A stretch of 64,000 nucleotides of DNA from NCBI RefSeq assembly GCF_047948215.1, contig NC_134455.1, positions 295,963,647 through 296,027,646 on the forward strand, written 5' to 3'. Below, piece by piece: positions 23,571 to 35,070 of the stretch (its first letter is position 1; each line of letters begins with the position of its first letter). Below the pieces are notes generated by a model, which saw only the letters and a program-made list of their open reading frames with translations, was not told where the DNA came from and did no database searches. A program made the position numbers and the translations under genes. This DNA is from Lycorma delicatula. Its lineage: Eukaryota; Arthropoda; Insecta; Hemiptera; Fulgoridae.

Positions 23571-23807
23571 TTATTTGTTAGCTTTTTCTAAATCTTTAAG
23601 TCTGGCTAATTCAACTTCTGCATTATATTCTTGTAATTTTCGTCGCAGTTCTTCACCTCTAGCTATAATATCTGGAGGGTATTGTTCCTGTTTAAATCTA
23701 ATTATTTCTTCTTCAAAAAGACTTACTTGATGAAAATAATGAAACATTGCTACAGGAAATGCCATGTATATAACCATTTTTCCTACTTCAAGTTTCCAGT
23801 TTCCCAT
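23571..23807 (-). CDS. PET100: PET100 homolog, cytochrome c oxidase assembly factor
   Basis: A complete 78-residue frame, close to the roughly 73 residues of the human protein. It begins MGNWKLEVGKMVIYMAFPVA, matching the family pattern MGxKLExxRMxxYLxFPVAMF. Residues 11-25 form the hydrophobic segment that serves as mitochondrial targeting and inner-membrane anchor. An aromatic and acidic stretch (VSLFEEEIIRFK, residues 29-39), the conserved PP at 44-45 (EQYPPDI) and a charged C-terminal helix (residues 51-78) follow. PET100 acts in the mitochondrial inner membrane at an early step of complex IV assembly. No intron is needed to make a full protein. It is transcribed away from the Pth2-family gene on +, with 3.1 kb between the known coding parts. 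The start is the only ATG compatible with family length. Confidence 0.9.
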   Translation of the reverse strand: MGNWKLEVGKMVIYMAFPVAMFHYFHQVSLFEEEIIRFKQEQYPPDIIARGEELRRKLQEYNAEVELARLKDLEKANK

Positions 23808-25060
23808 TTTTGTAACTATATCTGAAAAAAAATTTTCAGTAATTAAGTTATCATTAAAAATATATAGCTGGAGATAGTAGTACCCCTATCCCCTCCTTAG
23901 CCAATTATTTCTTTTATTTAGCATTCTATTTTTTGTGAAATCTTCGATCAGATTTCGTTCCTCTCCTAATAGAAAGTACTTTCTGAAAGAACTTGGCTAA
24001 AGCTAAAAATTGTAAAATAAAAGAGGAAGTACAGTCTGTCAACTCCTGTATAACTAATATTTTTAAGATGGAGACTGACTGTTATGAAATCCACATTCTT
24101 AGATCATTCAAAGTTTCAGATCCTGTATTGACCAAACTGTTGAAGAAATTACAATACTGATAATACGTGATTTTAATTTTTACTTATTATTCTCACAAGC
24201 TAGACAGGAAGTATAAACAAAGCTAGCCATCACCGATGAGAAACACATGGACAAAGCTACAGCAGGGATGCTAGTGTATTTATATAATAAAACATTTAAA
24301 ATAAAAGTTTATTTAATAAAAAAAGAAAAGTGCATTGTCATTAAATAAAGAATGGCATTTAGAAAGATAGTTGAATCATAGTCAGTAGGAATCACAGCCA
24401 GCCAGCAACACTATCAAACTTACACCAATACATGGCTTGGTACTTTTTTCTGTCAACTAATATTTATTAAGCTGAAAACAGTGCTTCGCATATGATTTGA
24501 ATACTACAAATTTTGCATTGTATTCAAGATCTCAATATGTTTTAGTATATACCTGAAAATTGTTTTAGACATATAGTTTTTATCACATCATCAGAAAAAG
24601 AAGATGTTCACATATGAGATGAAAAGATTTAAAGAATAAAAAAATGTATATATGTGGAAATGAGTCTTATCTTATATTCCACTCCTCAAACTTTTAATAT
24701 AATGCTCCTGTTAAGCAGTGCTGGCTGGATATAAAGAGCAGCAGCTGCTCTACAATCTATCAATCCACAATACTAAATTTCATTTTAAAAAGAACGAGTA
24801 AAAAGGACAAGATTTATAATTGACTTTTTTTGGATACACAATTAAGAGTTCATATAATAAATAAATCAAAATTAATTTTTGAATCAAAATTAACTAACAC
24901 CGATAGAATATAATGTGCACAGGCAAGGATTCTTTTTATAAGCTCTTCCTGAAATGTAGAGGGAGAATAATTTCTTTTGTTGGTGTTCAAAAATACCTGT
25001 GCAGCTGTAATTTAAAAGAATCATGTTGCAAGAGCATAAATGGCACTGAAAAAAGAATTT
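23808..25060. other. intergenic, possible 5' region of PET100 and Pth2 gene
   Basis: AT-rich sequence with no exon that I can recognise. It should contain the PET100 promoter and perhaps the missing first exon(s) of the Pth2-family gene. No clear TATA or initiator could be chosen. Confidence 0.35.
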
Positions 25061-25064
25061 GCAG

Positions 25065-25480
25065 GTCGTATTGTTAATTAAAAACAATAATAAAAATGTA
25101 AATGTTTGTTTGTTCAAAATCTTAAATCTCCGAAAGTTCTTCACAGATTGCTTTAAAATTTTGACATAACATTCCATTTGAATACACACGTGTTTTTATA
25201 TACCTAAATTGTCACACCTGTGCAAGTAAAAACATGCTTTTTTTTAAAAAACAGTGCTATCTGTTTGATGTAAAAGCAACACATGCTATACTAAATATTT
25301 TACAATTCCATTTCAATGTTTCCAGTATGTCTGTCTACTATAGACTAAAAAACTACTAGACCTTAATCTTAAAAGGTAAGAAGGGAAAAGGGAAATGAAC
25401 ATTATGGAACTTCACAAAATTTAACATAATGTTTTAATTTAACAAAAGTTCCATAATGTTTTATCAAACTTTCAATCATC
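25065..25480 (-). repeat. dispersed repeat family X, copy 2
   Basis: Read on -, this starts ATTGAAAGTTTGATAAAACA. It continues with a short CT-rich tract, TAGTAGTTTTTTAGTC, CAGATAGCACTG and AGGTATATAAAAACAC, and ends with GAACTTTCGGAGATTTAAGA and AACAAACAAACATTTACA. The same blocks occur in the same order at 58797-59495 (+), with clear base-by-base similarity over about 350 bp. An inner inverted repeat (AACATTATGGAACTT at 25398-25412 and its complement at 25446-25460) is present only in this copy. There is no coding capacity; it is a non-autonomous element of unknown class. An open frame at 24890-25189 (-) is accidental. Confidence 0.8.
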
Positions 25481-25689
25481 TTCATTCGGGTCTGCTAGTA
25501 TGCTATAAAAATAAATAATGCATTATGGTTAAAAAGATTAACACAGAAAGGAGATAATTAAAAGATAATGCATCAGTTAAAACTTAAAAGAGTTTCACAA
25601 GTCGGCAGAAAAAACTACCAACTTGTTTGGAATGTAATGAAATAAAACAACAGTTATTTATTTAGATCTAAGAATTTATACTCTTCTTT

Positions 25690-25890
25690 TTTTGATTATT
25701 ATTATCTTTTATGATCCAAAAAAAAACTCATCAGTCCATCATCCAAGTATGGCATTGTTTGGGCCTTGTGGTCCTCCCAAGTGCTTTTTCATATGTTCTG
25801 ATCTTTGTGCCCTTTGTTGAAAATGTTCGTCTTGTGAGTGAAAAAAAAAGTATTTTTGTTCTTGATTTTCTTGTGTAATTTTATTTTATG
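25690..25890 (-). repeat. LINE-like fragment sharing a block with family C
   Basis: At about 25835-25885 the sequence CTTGTGAGTGAAAAA ... TTTGTTCTTGATTTTCTTGT is nearly identical to 33219-33265 within family C copy 2. The remaining 140 bp (25690-25830) has no counterpart in that copy. Read on - the shared block gives QENQEQ, as in the LINE protein. It is a small scrap of a related element or a shared inserted block. Confidence 0.5.
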
Positions 25891-26868
25891 GTGTAAGGCC
25901 AATTTCCCTCAATCCTCTGAGAATAAGATAAAAAATAATTAAAAAGTGAAAGTACATTATTAAATATTCCAAAGGAAATTTTTAATTTGACAGACCAACA
26001 TACTGGTACTGATGTGAACACAGCTTTTAACTTTGTAATTCAATAATGGGTTGAGGTATTTTAATTAAATTTGGTGTAAAATGTTAAAAGCAAAATTCTC
26101 CAGAAAAGTAAATATGCCTTTGGTTTTTGTTGGTTACATTTTAAGTATTCACATTCCAAAATAAAGTTAATTTTCTGCCAAAATAAGAAAAGATTTTATA
26201 TCTTTAAACTAAATAATTATAAAAGTCAATTTAATTATTAGTAGGTAAATTTGTATTTCTAATGGAGGATAAAATCTCACAAAGTATTATTCTTTAAACT
26301 ACATTTTTACTACAGAATTTAGATTTTGACATTAACTTAATATTTGTTTGAAATCATATTCGAACAAATGAGATAACCTTTTGTTCATAATTAGATGCCA
26401 GAATTTTGGGAAATAGAATAATTTACCATAACATTACTAATTTATTAAATTAACATGGGCTTCCCATTCTGAAATTTGAATGAGTAAAATTTTATTTATT
26501 TTATAAAAAATTTTGCTTTAAACTTAAAAATTGAAATAATTCAATTTGCTCATTATCATTCAAGACTAAAAACATTAAATTTAAATCATCTTTTTAAAAT
26601 AATTGCTAATATTTCAGTATATATTATATATTTTCAGTATATATTATATTATTATTATATATACATATATATTTCTAATATTTCAGTGCTATATCTTTCT
26701 TTTAATCAGATATTTAGATAAGAATATTAACAGTTTACATAAGAATTTATATACATTGCAGTGAATGAAGTAACTATAATAAATTAATATACCAGTAATA
26801 ATAATAATAGGGATGTTGCACATAAAAGTTATACTATTTTCATTTACTTTTGTTACTTGTAAAGAAAG

Positions 26869-26935
26869 ACAATACAAAATGGTTATTGTAGTTAATTCAC
26901 AACCTCAACTTTCAATAGGAAAAACTGCTGCACAG
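26869..26935 (+). CDS. Pth2-family gene, first recognised coding exon
   Basis: This exon encodes QYKMVIVVNSQPQLSIGK followed by TAAQ. It matches the start of the peptidyl-tRNA hydrolase 2 fold (human PTRH2 style YKMILVV ... GKVAAQ), the first beta strand and the loop before helix 1. The 5' splice site is CACAG|GTAACA at 26935/26936, in phase 0. The 3' splice site is either AG at 26863-26864 or AG at 26867-26868; 26869 is chosen because it follows a T-rich tract and keeps the frame. ATG at 26879 could also be the start of a shorter form without the N-terminal membrane anchor found in animal PTRH2. No anchor-coding exon was recognised upstream. Confidence 0.75.
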
Positions 26936-28784
26936 GTAACAGAGTAATTGCATGGAATGTTTTTTTTTTATTTAATTATTCATAAGAATTATTTTCATAA
27001 AATTATACTCTAATATATATTTAATATAAATCACATAAAAGAGTAATATCAGAAATAATATAATATATATTATTATATTTTTTAAATTTATTATTTGGTG
27101 TCAGTAGCAAGTAAATAATAATAATAATTGCCCTTGACGTTACTCTTATTTTGCTTTTATGCTGTATAGCAATTAATTTGATTTGCTTGCTTTTATTTAT
27201 TCCTTTAAAACTGTTGTGAGATAGAAGGTGCTAAATTATCCCAACTTAACTGAGGCAGTACATAACACTATTTCATGGCAAAAAAGAATGCATTAATTAG
27301 AGTTGCTTTATTATACTCATCCAAGTCTATCTTATGATGTTCATGTAAAGAACTAGAGACAAAAATAACCCTGAGTTACCTTCTCTCCGAGTATTAAATA
27401 GCAAGGCAACAAGAAACCACTATCTCTACTCTTACTTTCCCTAACAAGCCTAACCTATGAAGCCAGTTATTTTTAGAGTGGCTATGCCATTTTCTGCATG
27501 GTTTGTACCTTATATCAAACTGCCTACAATTAGAATAGGTGCTTTACAGCAAATTAGGAAATCAAAAAACACTGCGATTACATAAACCAGTTTGTGATAT
27601 TTGTTTGAATGTCATTTAGGAAAAAATTAATGAAAAATAAGATTATTCCGTAGCACTTTCAACAACTTTACTCTTTCAGTTATTGATATTTGAAACTCCT
27701 AATCAATACATTAAGCAAACAATGATACCCCTTAACTGACTTCCAGCTGTCCTCTAAGGAACACAGAACTGCTTTGTAATTTACGGTAGTTAACCATCAC
27801 AGGTTATTTCCCACTAATAAAGAAAATGATTTTTTTAACAAACCTATTTCAATCCGTGAAATAAATTTAGTATAATATAATTATAATTAACCTAAAATAG
27901 TAGCATTGGTTAACCCATGAAACAAGGCAAGACTTATTTGCTTCATGATTGCAACGGCAAAATTGTTCAAATAAGGTACAAAATTCTTCCATATCCCCTC
28001 TACTCACCAGACTTAGCACCTTCATGTTATTATTAACTTTTTCCAAATATAAAGAATTGGCTTGCTGGAACAAGATTTATACAAAATAATGAAGTTATTG
28101 CCAAAAACTCTGCCTATTTTGAACTCTTGATTAATCACATTAAGATCTTTGTTCAAGTTTTTCAGAAATAAGAAAGACTTTTCCTGAAAAATTGTGTCAT
28201 TTTTTCATGGACTTATCAAACATCCCTTGTAGAAGTGCCAGCATGACAACAGCAGAAATGAAACCAGGACACTGCTAAGTCAATTCTCACAGCACTCATC
28301 CAAGGAAAACTGATAAGGAAATGAAGAGATGATCAACATAATGGATTGTCTTTAACTGCCCATGACCCTGCCTTAGTGTAACAGGAAAAACAGCCAGTTT
28401 TAAGTAGTACAATACAAAAATACTAACTAAAAAGGAAAATTCTTGTTTTTTGATGTCCAAAGCAAAACCATATTATTCAGTATTACATAGTTAACATAGC
28501 GGTTAGCTAGGTTTGGATTTTTTAACATATAAAATTTTACTGCTATTATTAGTGTAAAAAATTACACTGAAAATTACCTTTATTGCATTTCTATTATTAT
28601 TTTTTTACATTTTATATTACTAAGATTTTGATTTTTCAATAAAATTAACTGAAAACAGTTATGATTACAGAATTCTCATATAAATCTCTTATAATTGATT
28701 ATTAACTTATTTTAAAATGTTAAATATAAAACATTTTTATTTAAAAATATAAATAAATTTAACAAAAAATCTAATTTTTTACAG
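26936..28784 (+). other. intron of the Pth2-family gene
   Basis: The 1849-bp intron starts GTAACA and ends TTTTTTACAG. It carries an old mariner copy in the same orientation near its middle (27900-28215). The AT-rich remainder holds nothing recognised. Confidence 0.75.
27900..28215 (+). pseudogene. mariner transposase C-terminal relic in an intron
   Basis: On + the reading is KTYLLHDCNGKIVQIR (the HHDN block, decayed), then KILPYPLYSPDLAPSCYY (the conserved PYSPDLAPxDY motif, here with Cys for the catalytic Asp) and LFPNIKNWLAGTRFIQNNEV, ending ELLINHIKIFVQVFQK. A stop codon follows CYY and the N-terminal half is absent. It is clearly inactive. The open frame on - at 27867-28073 is its shadow. 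Confidence 0.85.
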
Positions 28785-28870
28785 GCAGCACATGGAGCAG
28801 TCACATTATTCACTATAATTAAAAAAAACCCAGCAAAACGTACAGGTGTTCAACTTTGGTTAAAACAGGG
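28785..28870 (+). CDS. Pth2-family gene, second coding exon
   Basis: Flanked by TTTTTTACAG at the 3' splice site and GGG|GTAAAA at 28870/28871. It encodes AAHGAVTLFTIIKKNPAKRT then GVQLWLKQ plus two bases of Gly. Joined to the previous exon it gives GKTAAQAAHGAV, which aligns without gaps to the family motif GKxAAQCSHAAV. The active-site His is kept but the usual CS pair is AA and the following Ala is Gly. The exon ends in phase 2, matching the next exon exactly. Confidence 0.85.
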
Positions 28871-30713
28871 GTAAAAAATTAAAGTAATTCTTTCTTTCAT
28901 ATATATAATTAGGTCACTAATTATCAAATGATTATTACTCTAGAACCTTTTTTCAGTACATAAACTTTTATTTTGATTACCGAGATAAACATAAATCCTT
29001 ATCTTTAAGGATAATATATGGACAATTTAAAAAAAATAAAATAACATAAATTAGACAAGGTAAGTGAAATTATAAGTGTAGACATTAATTTATAACAGAT
29101 TTTTCTTTAATTTTGTTGAAAAACAACAAAGCATCAGCAATTATCTAAAAGACAAAACACTTCATGATTGTGATTTTGCAAACTGTGGCTATCACATTAT
29201 AATTAATTCATAAAAACAAGGAATAACTTCAAAGTAATTATTATGTGTAGGTTAATCTAACCTACCTATCATAAATAAAGTTATTATAATACATCTTGTT
29301 AAAAATTGTTTTTAAATTCTTACACATAGGAACAATATTTTTATTAAAAGAATAAAATTTCATTTAAGTCAGACGTGCACAAAAATTATTATAAAATATG
29401 GTTTATCCAGAAGAAAAAAAGTATAAATAGTTCTACTATAATGTGGAAGTGCAATGTTCTCCAAATTACAAGCAAATGTGTACACAGAAATAAGAGTTAC
29501 ATAGAGTAATGGGTAAAAAAAATAATAAATACCACATGGAGCAGCAGCATGCTGAAAATTGAAAGGTAAGAAAAAATCCACACCCAAATCCAGAATTAAT
29601 AAAAACTTTAAGTTATATTGAGTGGTCATAGAATATAACCTTAACTAATTATTACAAATTAATTATAATCACATAAGATTTATAACACACTAAAGTTACA
29701 TCATCATCAGTTATTAATCAAAGGTTAAACTAAATCTGTACTCAAATAGACTTAAGAACTTCATATTTCTTTGATAATTAATATGAAGTTCTCAAGTCTA
29801 AAAACATGAATTTTTGAGTTTAATCAACTGAATATAATGCAGCCATTTAAATAAATTCCTTATACAATACATTATATATATACAAATAAATAGAAAAAAG
29901 CACTCCTCTCATTCATCACTATTTCTTACATTTCCTTAACAGCTTAAAAGTTTAGGAAGAAAACAAGAATTATTCTGATCAAAAATTATAAAACGTTAAA
30001 TAAAAAATGGGTGCCAAGACTCTAAGAGCTGGAAATGTGACACCATTACAAATGGAAGTAAGCTTCCATTACAAATGGATTTTATTTCAATTATTAGTAA
30101 AGAGATAAAAAGGAATAAATATTTATGTGATAACCATCACGACAATCTATAAATGTAGTGCTCTGAAGGGCAACAATTTTTCTATCCTTTTATATGTAAT
30201 AGTTCTTTTATAGGTTTTATTTTTGATCAAGAATAATTACAATTTCAATTAACACACTGTACCTAGGATGAGTCATTGTTACTTATGAACAGATGTTATA
30301 TAAATTAGGAGAATAATCTTTCTTGTAAATTGCCAACATTACAGATATTTACAAACTGTAATATATTTATCAAAATAAAAGGAACTGAATTTTATTATCT
30401 AATATAAAAAATAAATGAATATTCTTTTAATGGAATTTTTTGTGATTACATTCAGAATCAAAAATATGTATAAAAATTTAACTGCTCAATCAGCCTACTG
30501 AACATTCTTTAGCCACGATATCTATTTGAACACTACTGCAATTAATTGTGAAGACTTTCAAACTTTTCAATTCACAATACTTAAAATATATAATTTAAAA
30601 AAATTATTTCAAACTGGCAAAATTTCATTAAGATTTCATTTTAATAAATAACATTTTAAATATAAATATTGTAAAACACATTTTAAATCACCACTTACAT
30701 GTTCTGTTTACAG
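28871..30713 (+). other. intron of the Pth2-family gene
   Basis: The 1843-bp intron starts GTAAAA and ends GTTTACAG. AT-rich; no mobile element recognised. A short direct repeat (CATTACAAATGG twice, at about 30048-30080) is the only structure noted. Confidence 0.75.
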
Positions 30714-30918
30714 TCAACCAAAGATTGTTCTACGTGGAACAAGTCCTGACCAAATGTTACAATTGAAGGAGAAAGCCAAGAAACTAAAATTGCAAACTTG
30801 TATCATCCATGATGCAGGACGTACAGAAATTGAAAGCGGAACAATGACTGTTTTAGCAATATTTGGAGAAGAAAGAATAATCAACAAAGTCACTTCAAAT
30901 TTACCACTACTAAAATGA
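30714..30918 (+). CDS. Pth2-family gene, terminal coding exon
   Basis: The splice of GG|T restores Gly, giving LWLKQGQPKIVLRGTSPDQM, as in the family WEYxGQPKVVVKxPxEE segment. The exon continues with CIIHDAGRTEIESGTMTVLA, the signature DAGRTxIxxGxxTVL that holds the conserved Asp and Thr of the active site, and ends KVTSNLPLLK with TGA at 30916-30918. The enzyme class cleaves the ester between peptide and tRNA in peptidyl-tRNA that has dropped off the ribosome. Animal PTRH2 is mitochondrial and also linked to apoptosis control. Insects carry several Pth2-like paralogs, so the exact ortholog is not fixed and no gene symbol is given. Confidence 0.88.
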
Positions 30919-30984
30919 CATATGTAAAATAGAGATAAAAACATGGAGAAAAGAAAATCTAATATTATAGTAATTATTTATAAA

Positions 30985-30990
30985 AATAAA
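30985..30990 (+). terminator. candidate poly(A) signal of the Pth2-family gene
   Basis: AATAAA 67 bp after the stop codon. The 3' end of an RTE LINE on the opposite strand begins about 90 bp further on, so the 3' UTR is probably short. Confidence 0.6.
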
Positions 30991-31091
30991 TTAAATTTAT
31001 AAAACTTAATTTCTACACTTTTGTTATTAATGATTTAAATTGTAGGAAAGTTTGACATGTATACAGATTCACAATTACTTTTTTTTTGTCT

Positions 31092-32591
31092 TTAGTCATT
31101 TGACTGGTTTGATGCAGCTCTCCAAGATTCCCTATCTAGTGCTAGTCGTTTTATTTCAGTATACCCTCTACATTCTACATCCCCAACAATTTGTTTTACA
31201 TATTCCAAACGTGGCCTGCCTACACAATTTTTCCCTTCTACCTGTCCTTCCAATATTAAAGCGACTATTCCAGGATGCCTTAGTATGTGGCCTATAAGTC
31301 TGTCTCTTCTTTTAACTATATTTTTCCAAATGCTTCTTTCTTCATCTATTTGCCGCAATACCTCTTCATTTGTCACTTTATCCACCCATCTGATTTTTAA
31401 CATTCTCCTATAGCACCACATTTCAAAAGCTTCTAATCTTTTCCTCTCAGATACTCCGATTGTCAAAGCTTCACTTCCATATAAAGCGACACTCCAAACA
31501 TACACTTTCAAAAATCTTTTCCTGACATTTAAATTAATTTTTGATGTTAAAAAATTATATTTCTGACTGAAGGCTCGTTTTTCCTATGCTATTTGGCATT
31601 TTATATCGCTCCTGCTTCATCCATCATTAGTAATTCTACTTCCCAAATAACAAAATTCTACCTCCATAATCTTTTCTCCTCCTATTTTCACATTCATTGG
31701 TCCATCTTTGTTATTTCTAATACATTTCATTACTTTCATTTTGTTCTTGTTTATTTTCATGCGATAGTTCTTGCGTAGGACTTCATCTATGCCGTTCATT
31801 GTTTCTTCTAAATCCTTTTTACTCTCGGCTAGAATTACTATATCATCAGCAAATCGTAGCATCTTTATCTTTTCACCTTGTACTGTTACTCCGAATCTAA
31901 ATTGTTCTTTAACATCATTAACTGCTAGTTCCATGTAAAGATTAAAAAGTAACGGAGATAGGGAATATCCTTGTCGGACTCCCTTTCTTATTACGGCTTC
32001 TTTCTTATGTTCTTCAATTGTTACTGTTACTGTTTGATTCCTGTACATGTTAGCAATTGTTCTTCTATCTGTATCTGAACCCTAATTTTTTTAAAATGCT
32101 GAACATTTTATTCCAGTCTACATTATCGAATGCCTTTTCTAGGTCTATAAACGCCAAGTATGTTGGTTTGTTTTTCTTTAATCTTCCTTCTACTATTAAT
32201 CTGAGGCCTAAAATTGCTTCCCTTGACCCGTTACTTTTCCTGAAACCAAATTGGTCTTCTCCTAACACTTCTTCCACTCTCCTTTCAATTCTTCTGTATA
32301 GAATTCTAGTTAAGATTTTTGATGCATGACTAGTTAAACTAATTGTTCTGTATTCTTCACATTTATCTGCCCCTGCTTTCTTTGGTATCATTACCATAAC
32401 ACTTTTTTTGAAGTCTGACGGAAATTCCCCTTTTTCATAAATATTACACACAGTTTGTATAATCTATCAATCGCTTCCTCACCTGCACTGCGCAGTAATT
32501 CTACAGGTATTCCGTCTATTTCAGGAGCCTTTCTGCCAATTAAATGTTTTAATGCTCTCTTAAATTCAGATCTCAGTATTGTTTCTCCCAT
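31092..32591 (-). pseudogene. RTE reverse transcriptase and C-terminus, copy 2
   Basis: Four frames in series cover the RT. 32591-32391 carries the KAPEIDGIPVELLRSAG block. 32451-32065 carries VMVMIPKKAGADKCEEYRTI, FGFRKSNGSREA and AFIDLEKAFDNVDWNKM. 32048-31617 carries VRQGYSLSPLLFNLYMELA and LRFADDIVILAES. 31511-31092 carries the C-terminal domain from VYVWSVALYGSEALTIGV to the final NQSND. The breaks differ from those in copy 1, so the two decayed independently after insertion. Confidence 0.88.
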
Positions 32592-32654
32592 TTCATCCTC
32601 CTCAACTTCCTCTTCTTCCTCTATAACACCATTTTCTAATTCATTTCCTCCGTA

Positions 32655-34067
32655 TTACTCTTCAATATATTCCACCCATCTATCGACTTTACCTTTCGTA
32701 TTATATATTGGTGTACCATCTTTGTTTAACACATTATTAGATTTTAATTTATGTACCCCAAAATTTTTCTTAACTTTCCTGTATGCTCCATCTATTTTAC
32801 CAATGTTCATTTCTCTTTCCACTTCTGAACACTTTTCTTTAATCCACTCTTCTTTCGCCAGTTTGCACTTCCTGTTTATAGCATTTCTTAATTGCCGATA
32901 GTTCCTTTTACTTTCTTCATCACTAGCATTCTTACATTTTCTGCGTTCATCCATCAGCTGCAATATATCGTCTGAAACCCAAGGTATTCTACCAGATCTC
33001 TTTATTTCGCCTAAGTTTGCTTCTGCTGATTTAAGAATTTCCTTTTTAAAATTCTCCCATTCTTCTTCTATATTTTCTACCTTATCTTTTTTACTCAGAC
33101 CTCTTGCGATGTCCTCCTCAAAAATCTTGTTTACTTCCTCTTCCTCAAGTCTCTCTAAATTCCACCGATTCATCTGACACCTTTTCTTCAGGTTTTTAAA
33201 CCCCAATCTACATTTCATCTTGTGAGTGAAAAACAAGTATATTTGTTCTTGATTTTCTTGTCTAGTAGCGACCAAATTATGGTCGCTATCAATGTCTGCT
33301 CCAGGGTAAGTTTTGCAGTCAACGAGTTGATTTCTACATCTTTGCTTAACCATGATATAATCTATCTGATACCTTGCAGTATCGCCTGGCTTTTTCCAAG
33401 TGTATATTCTTCTATTATGATTTTTAAATTGGGTGTTGGCAATTACTAAATTATACTTCGTGCAAAACTCTATAAGTTGGTCCCCTCTTTCATTCCTTTT
33501 GCCCAGCCCGTATTCACCCACTATATTTCCTTCCTTGGCTTTTCCAGTGCTTGCATTCCAATCTCCAACTATTATTAAATTTTCATCTCCTTTTACGTGT
33601 TTAATTGCTTCATCAATCTCTTCATATACACACTCTACCTCATCATCATCATGGGCGCTTGTAGGCATATAGACGTTAACAATCGTTGTCGGTTTATGTT
33701 TTGATTTTATCCTTATTACAATGATTCTATCGCTATGCGTCTTGAAATACTCCACTCTCCTCCCTATCTTCTTGTTCATCACAAAACTTACTCCTGCCTG
33801 CCCATTATTTGACGCTGAGTTAATTACTCTAAAGTCACCTGCCCAAAAGTCGCCTTCCTCTTCCCACCGAACCTCACTAATTCCTACTATATCCACCTTT
33901 ACCCTATCCATTTCCATTTTTAAATTTTCTACCCTACCAACCTTTTTTAAGCTTCTAGCATTCCACGCTCCGACTCGTAGAATGTTATTTTTTACTTTTC
34001 TGGTGACCCCTTCCTTAGTAGTCTCCACCCGAAGATCCGAACGGGGGACTATTTTACCTCCAGACAA
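32655..34067 (-). pseudogene. RTE AP-endonuclease and linker, 470-residue frame
   Basis: An open frame of 470 residues. Near the start is ILRVGAWNARSLKKVGRVEN, the first beta strand of an APE-like nuclease with the metal-binding Asn. VDIVGISEVRWEEEGDFW has the catalytic Glu, LIIVGDWNASTGK the GDWN site, and GADIDSDHNLVATR the terminal Ser-Asp-His. All catalytic blocks are present, so the nuclease part is intact on paper. After it is an unusual QENQEQIYLFFTH segment (also found at 25.8 kb), then a lysine-rich linker. The frame ends at VEYIEE where a TAA replaces the Leu codon present in copy 1. The nuclease nicks target DNA for target-primed reverse transcription. Confidence 0.88.
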
Positions 34068-34663
34068 TTACATTTATCACAAATGGCAGGAGACACTTTA
34101 AAATTATTTTTATATTTTGGATATTGGAAATGATTAAATGTATCACCTATTAAATGAAGTCAGCATGTCCTATTATAATGACACTCTGACTCTCTCTGGT
34201 CTCTACACTTAAACCTCAAGAAATTATTCTATTTTTCAGCACTGGGTTATCTTGACTTTGGAGTTTCTGTTTCAAATTTCCATAAAAGGCTAGACCTGGA
34301 GTTGCACACTACAAAATTGGTTAACAGTTCCACGCATTGTCAATTTCCTGTGGATAGCTGCTACTACTGGAATGGCTGTATTTTGTGTAGCAGGTTGGCT
34401 GAACTGAAGGCAAGTTAGTAAACTGTAGAGTTGGCTATTCCTAAAATCCTGGCCGCTAGTTAGTAACCCTGCCTAAGATGAGGGAATGGAAGTCTTTTTT
34501 TAGAGGGGAGGAATCCCATTTATGGGTACCTAAATAGTGTCGGGCTAGCTAACAGGTTCCGCAGAATGTTATTAAGTGCGCATGTATATCTGCCCACTAC
34601 TAACGAAACTTCCCCCCTGGAACAGCTAGAAGATCATTACTTTAGGGAGGGGGGTTAACAACA

Positions 34664-34690
34664 CCCCCCCCCCCCACACACACACACACA
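34664..34690 (+). repeat. poly(C) followed by (CA)n
   Basis: A run of 12 C followed by about eight CA units, within the presumed 5' leader of LINE C copy 2. Confidence 0.9.
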
Positions 34691-35070
34691 ATTGGCCACC
34701 ACAAGGATCATCAAAGCTATAATACCATCACGCTCATCACAAAAGGATATGGTTCCAACCAAGCACAAACACTCACACAGGTACAGACCACGCAAATGCA
34801 TAGACACAGACATCGCAATAACTCAAGTGAAGAGAAACACAAAGAACAAGAGGCACCCATCAACCACACATGTACATGGCTACCAATACATGCACTCAAT
34901 TTACTTACTACCCACAACAGCCACCAGTCATTGTTTCAGTGATGAGGGCAACACGTTCAGGAATGGAACAGTCTAGGTAGCAGAAAAGAACGCAGCAAAG
35001 AAGCACTGCTGAGGTTTAATTGGGGCCCTGCAGATGTTCTTCCAGAAGGTTAGATTTACTTTTAAAAAAA

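Larger units (their letters stand above)
31083..34980 (-). mobile_element. RTE LINE family C, copy 2, nearly full length
   Basis: The 3' end is the T run on + at 31080-31087 followed by GTCTTTAGTCATTTGACTGG. Coding sequence runs on - from 34067 to 31092 and includes the endonuclease, which the other two copies lack. Upstream, 34068-34980 looks like the 5' leader; the outer border is uncertain. The element is inactivated by a stop near 32656, frameshifts near 32450 and 31600, and smaller changes. It lies tail-to-tail with the Pth2-family gene. Confidence 0.85.

Noticed and set aside
24200..24420. Possible small repeat or exon near 24.2-24.4 kb
   Set aside because: Somewhat less AT-rich, but no motif, second copy or splice pattern could be established.
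30714..30944. 76-residue frame on - over the Pth2 terminal exon
   Set aside because: Antisense shadow; the + strand reading has the family signature and matching splice phase.
33721..34101. 126-residue open frame on +
   Set aside because: Antisense shadow of the well-supported RTE endonuclease frame on -.
34692..34976. 94-residue open frame on +, Thr/His/Lys-rich
   Set aside because: Lies in CA-rich sequence of the presumed 5' leader of a LINE that runs on the other strand; no homology recognised.
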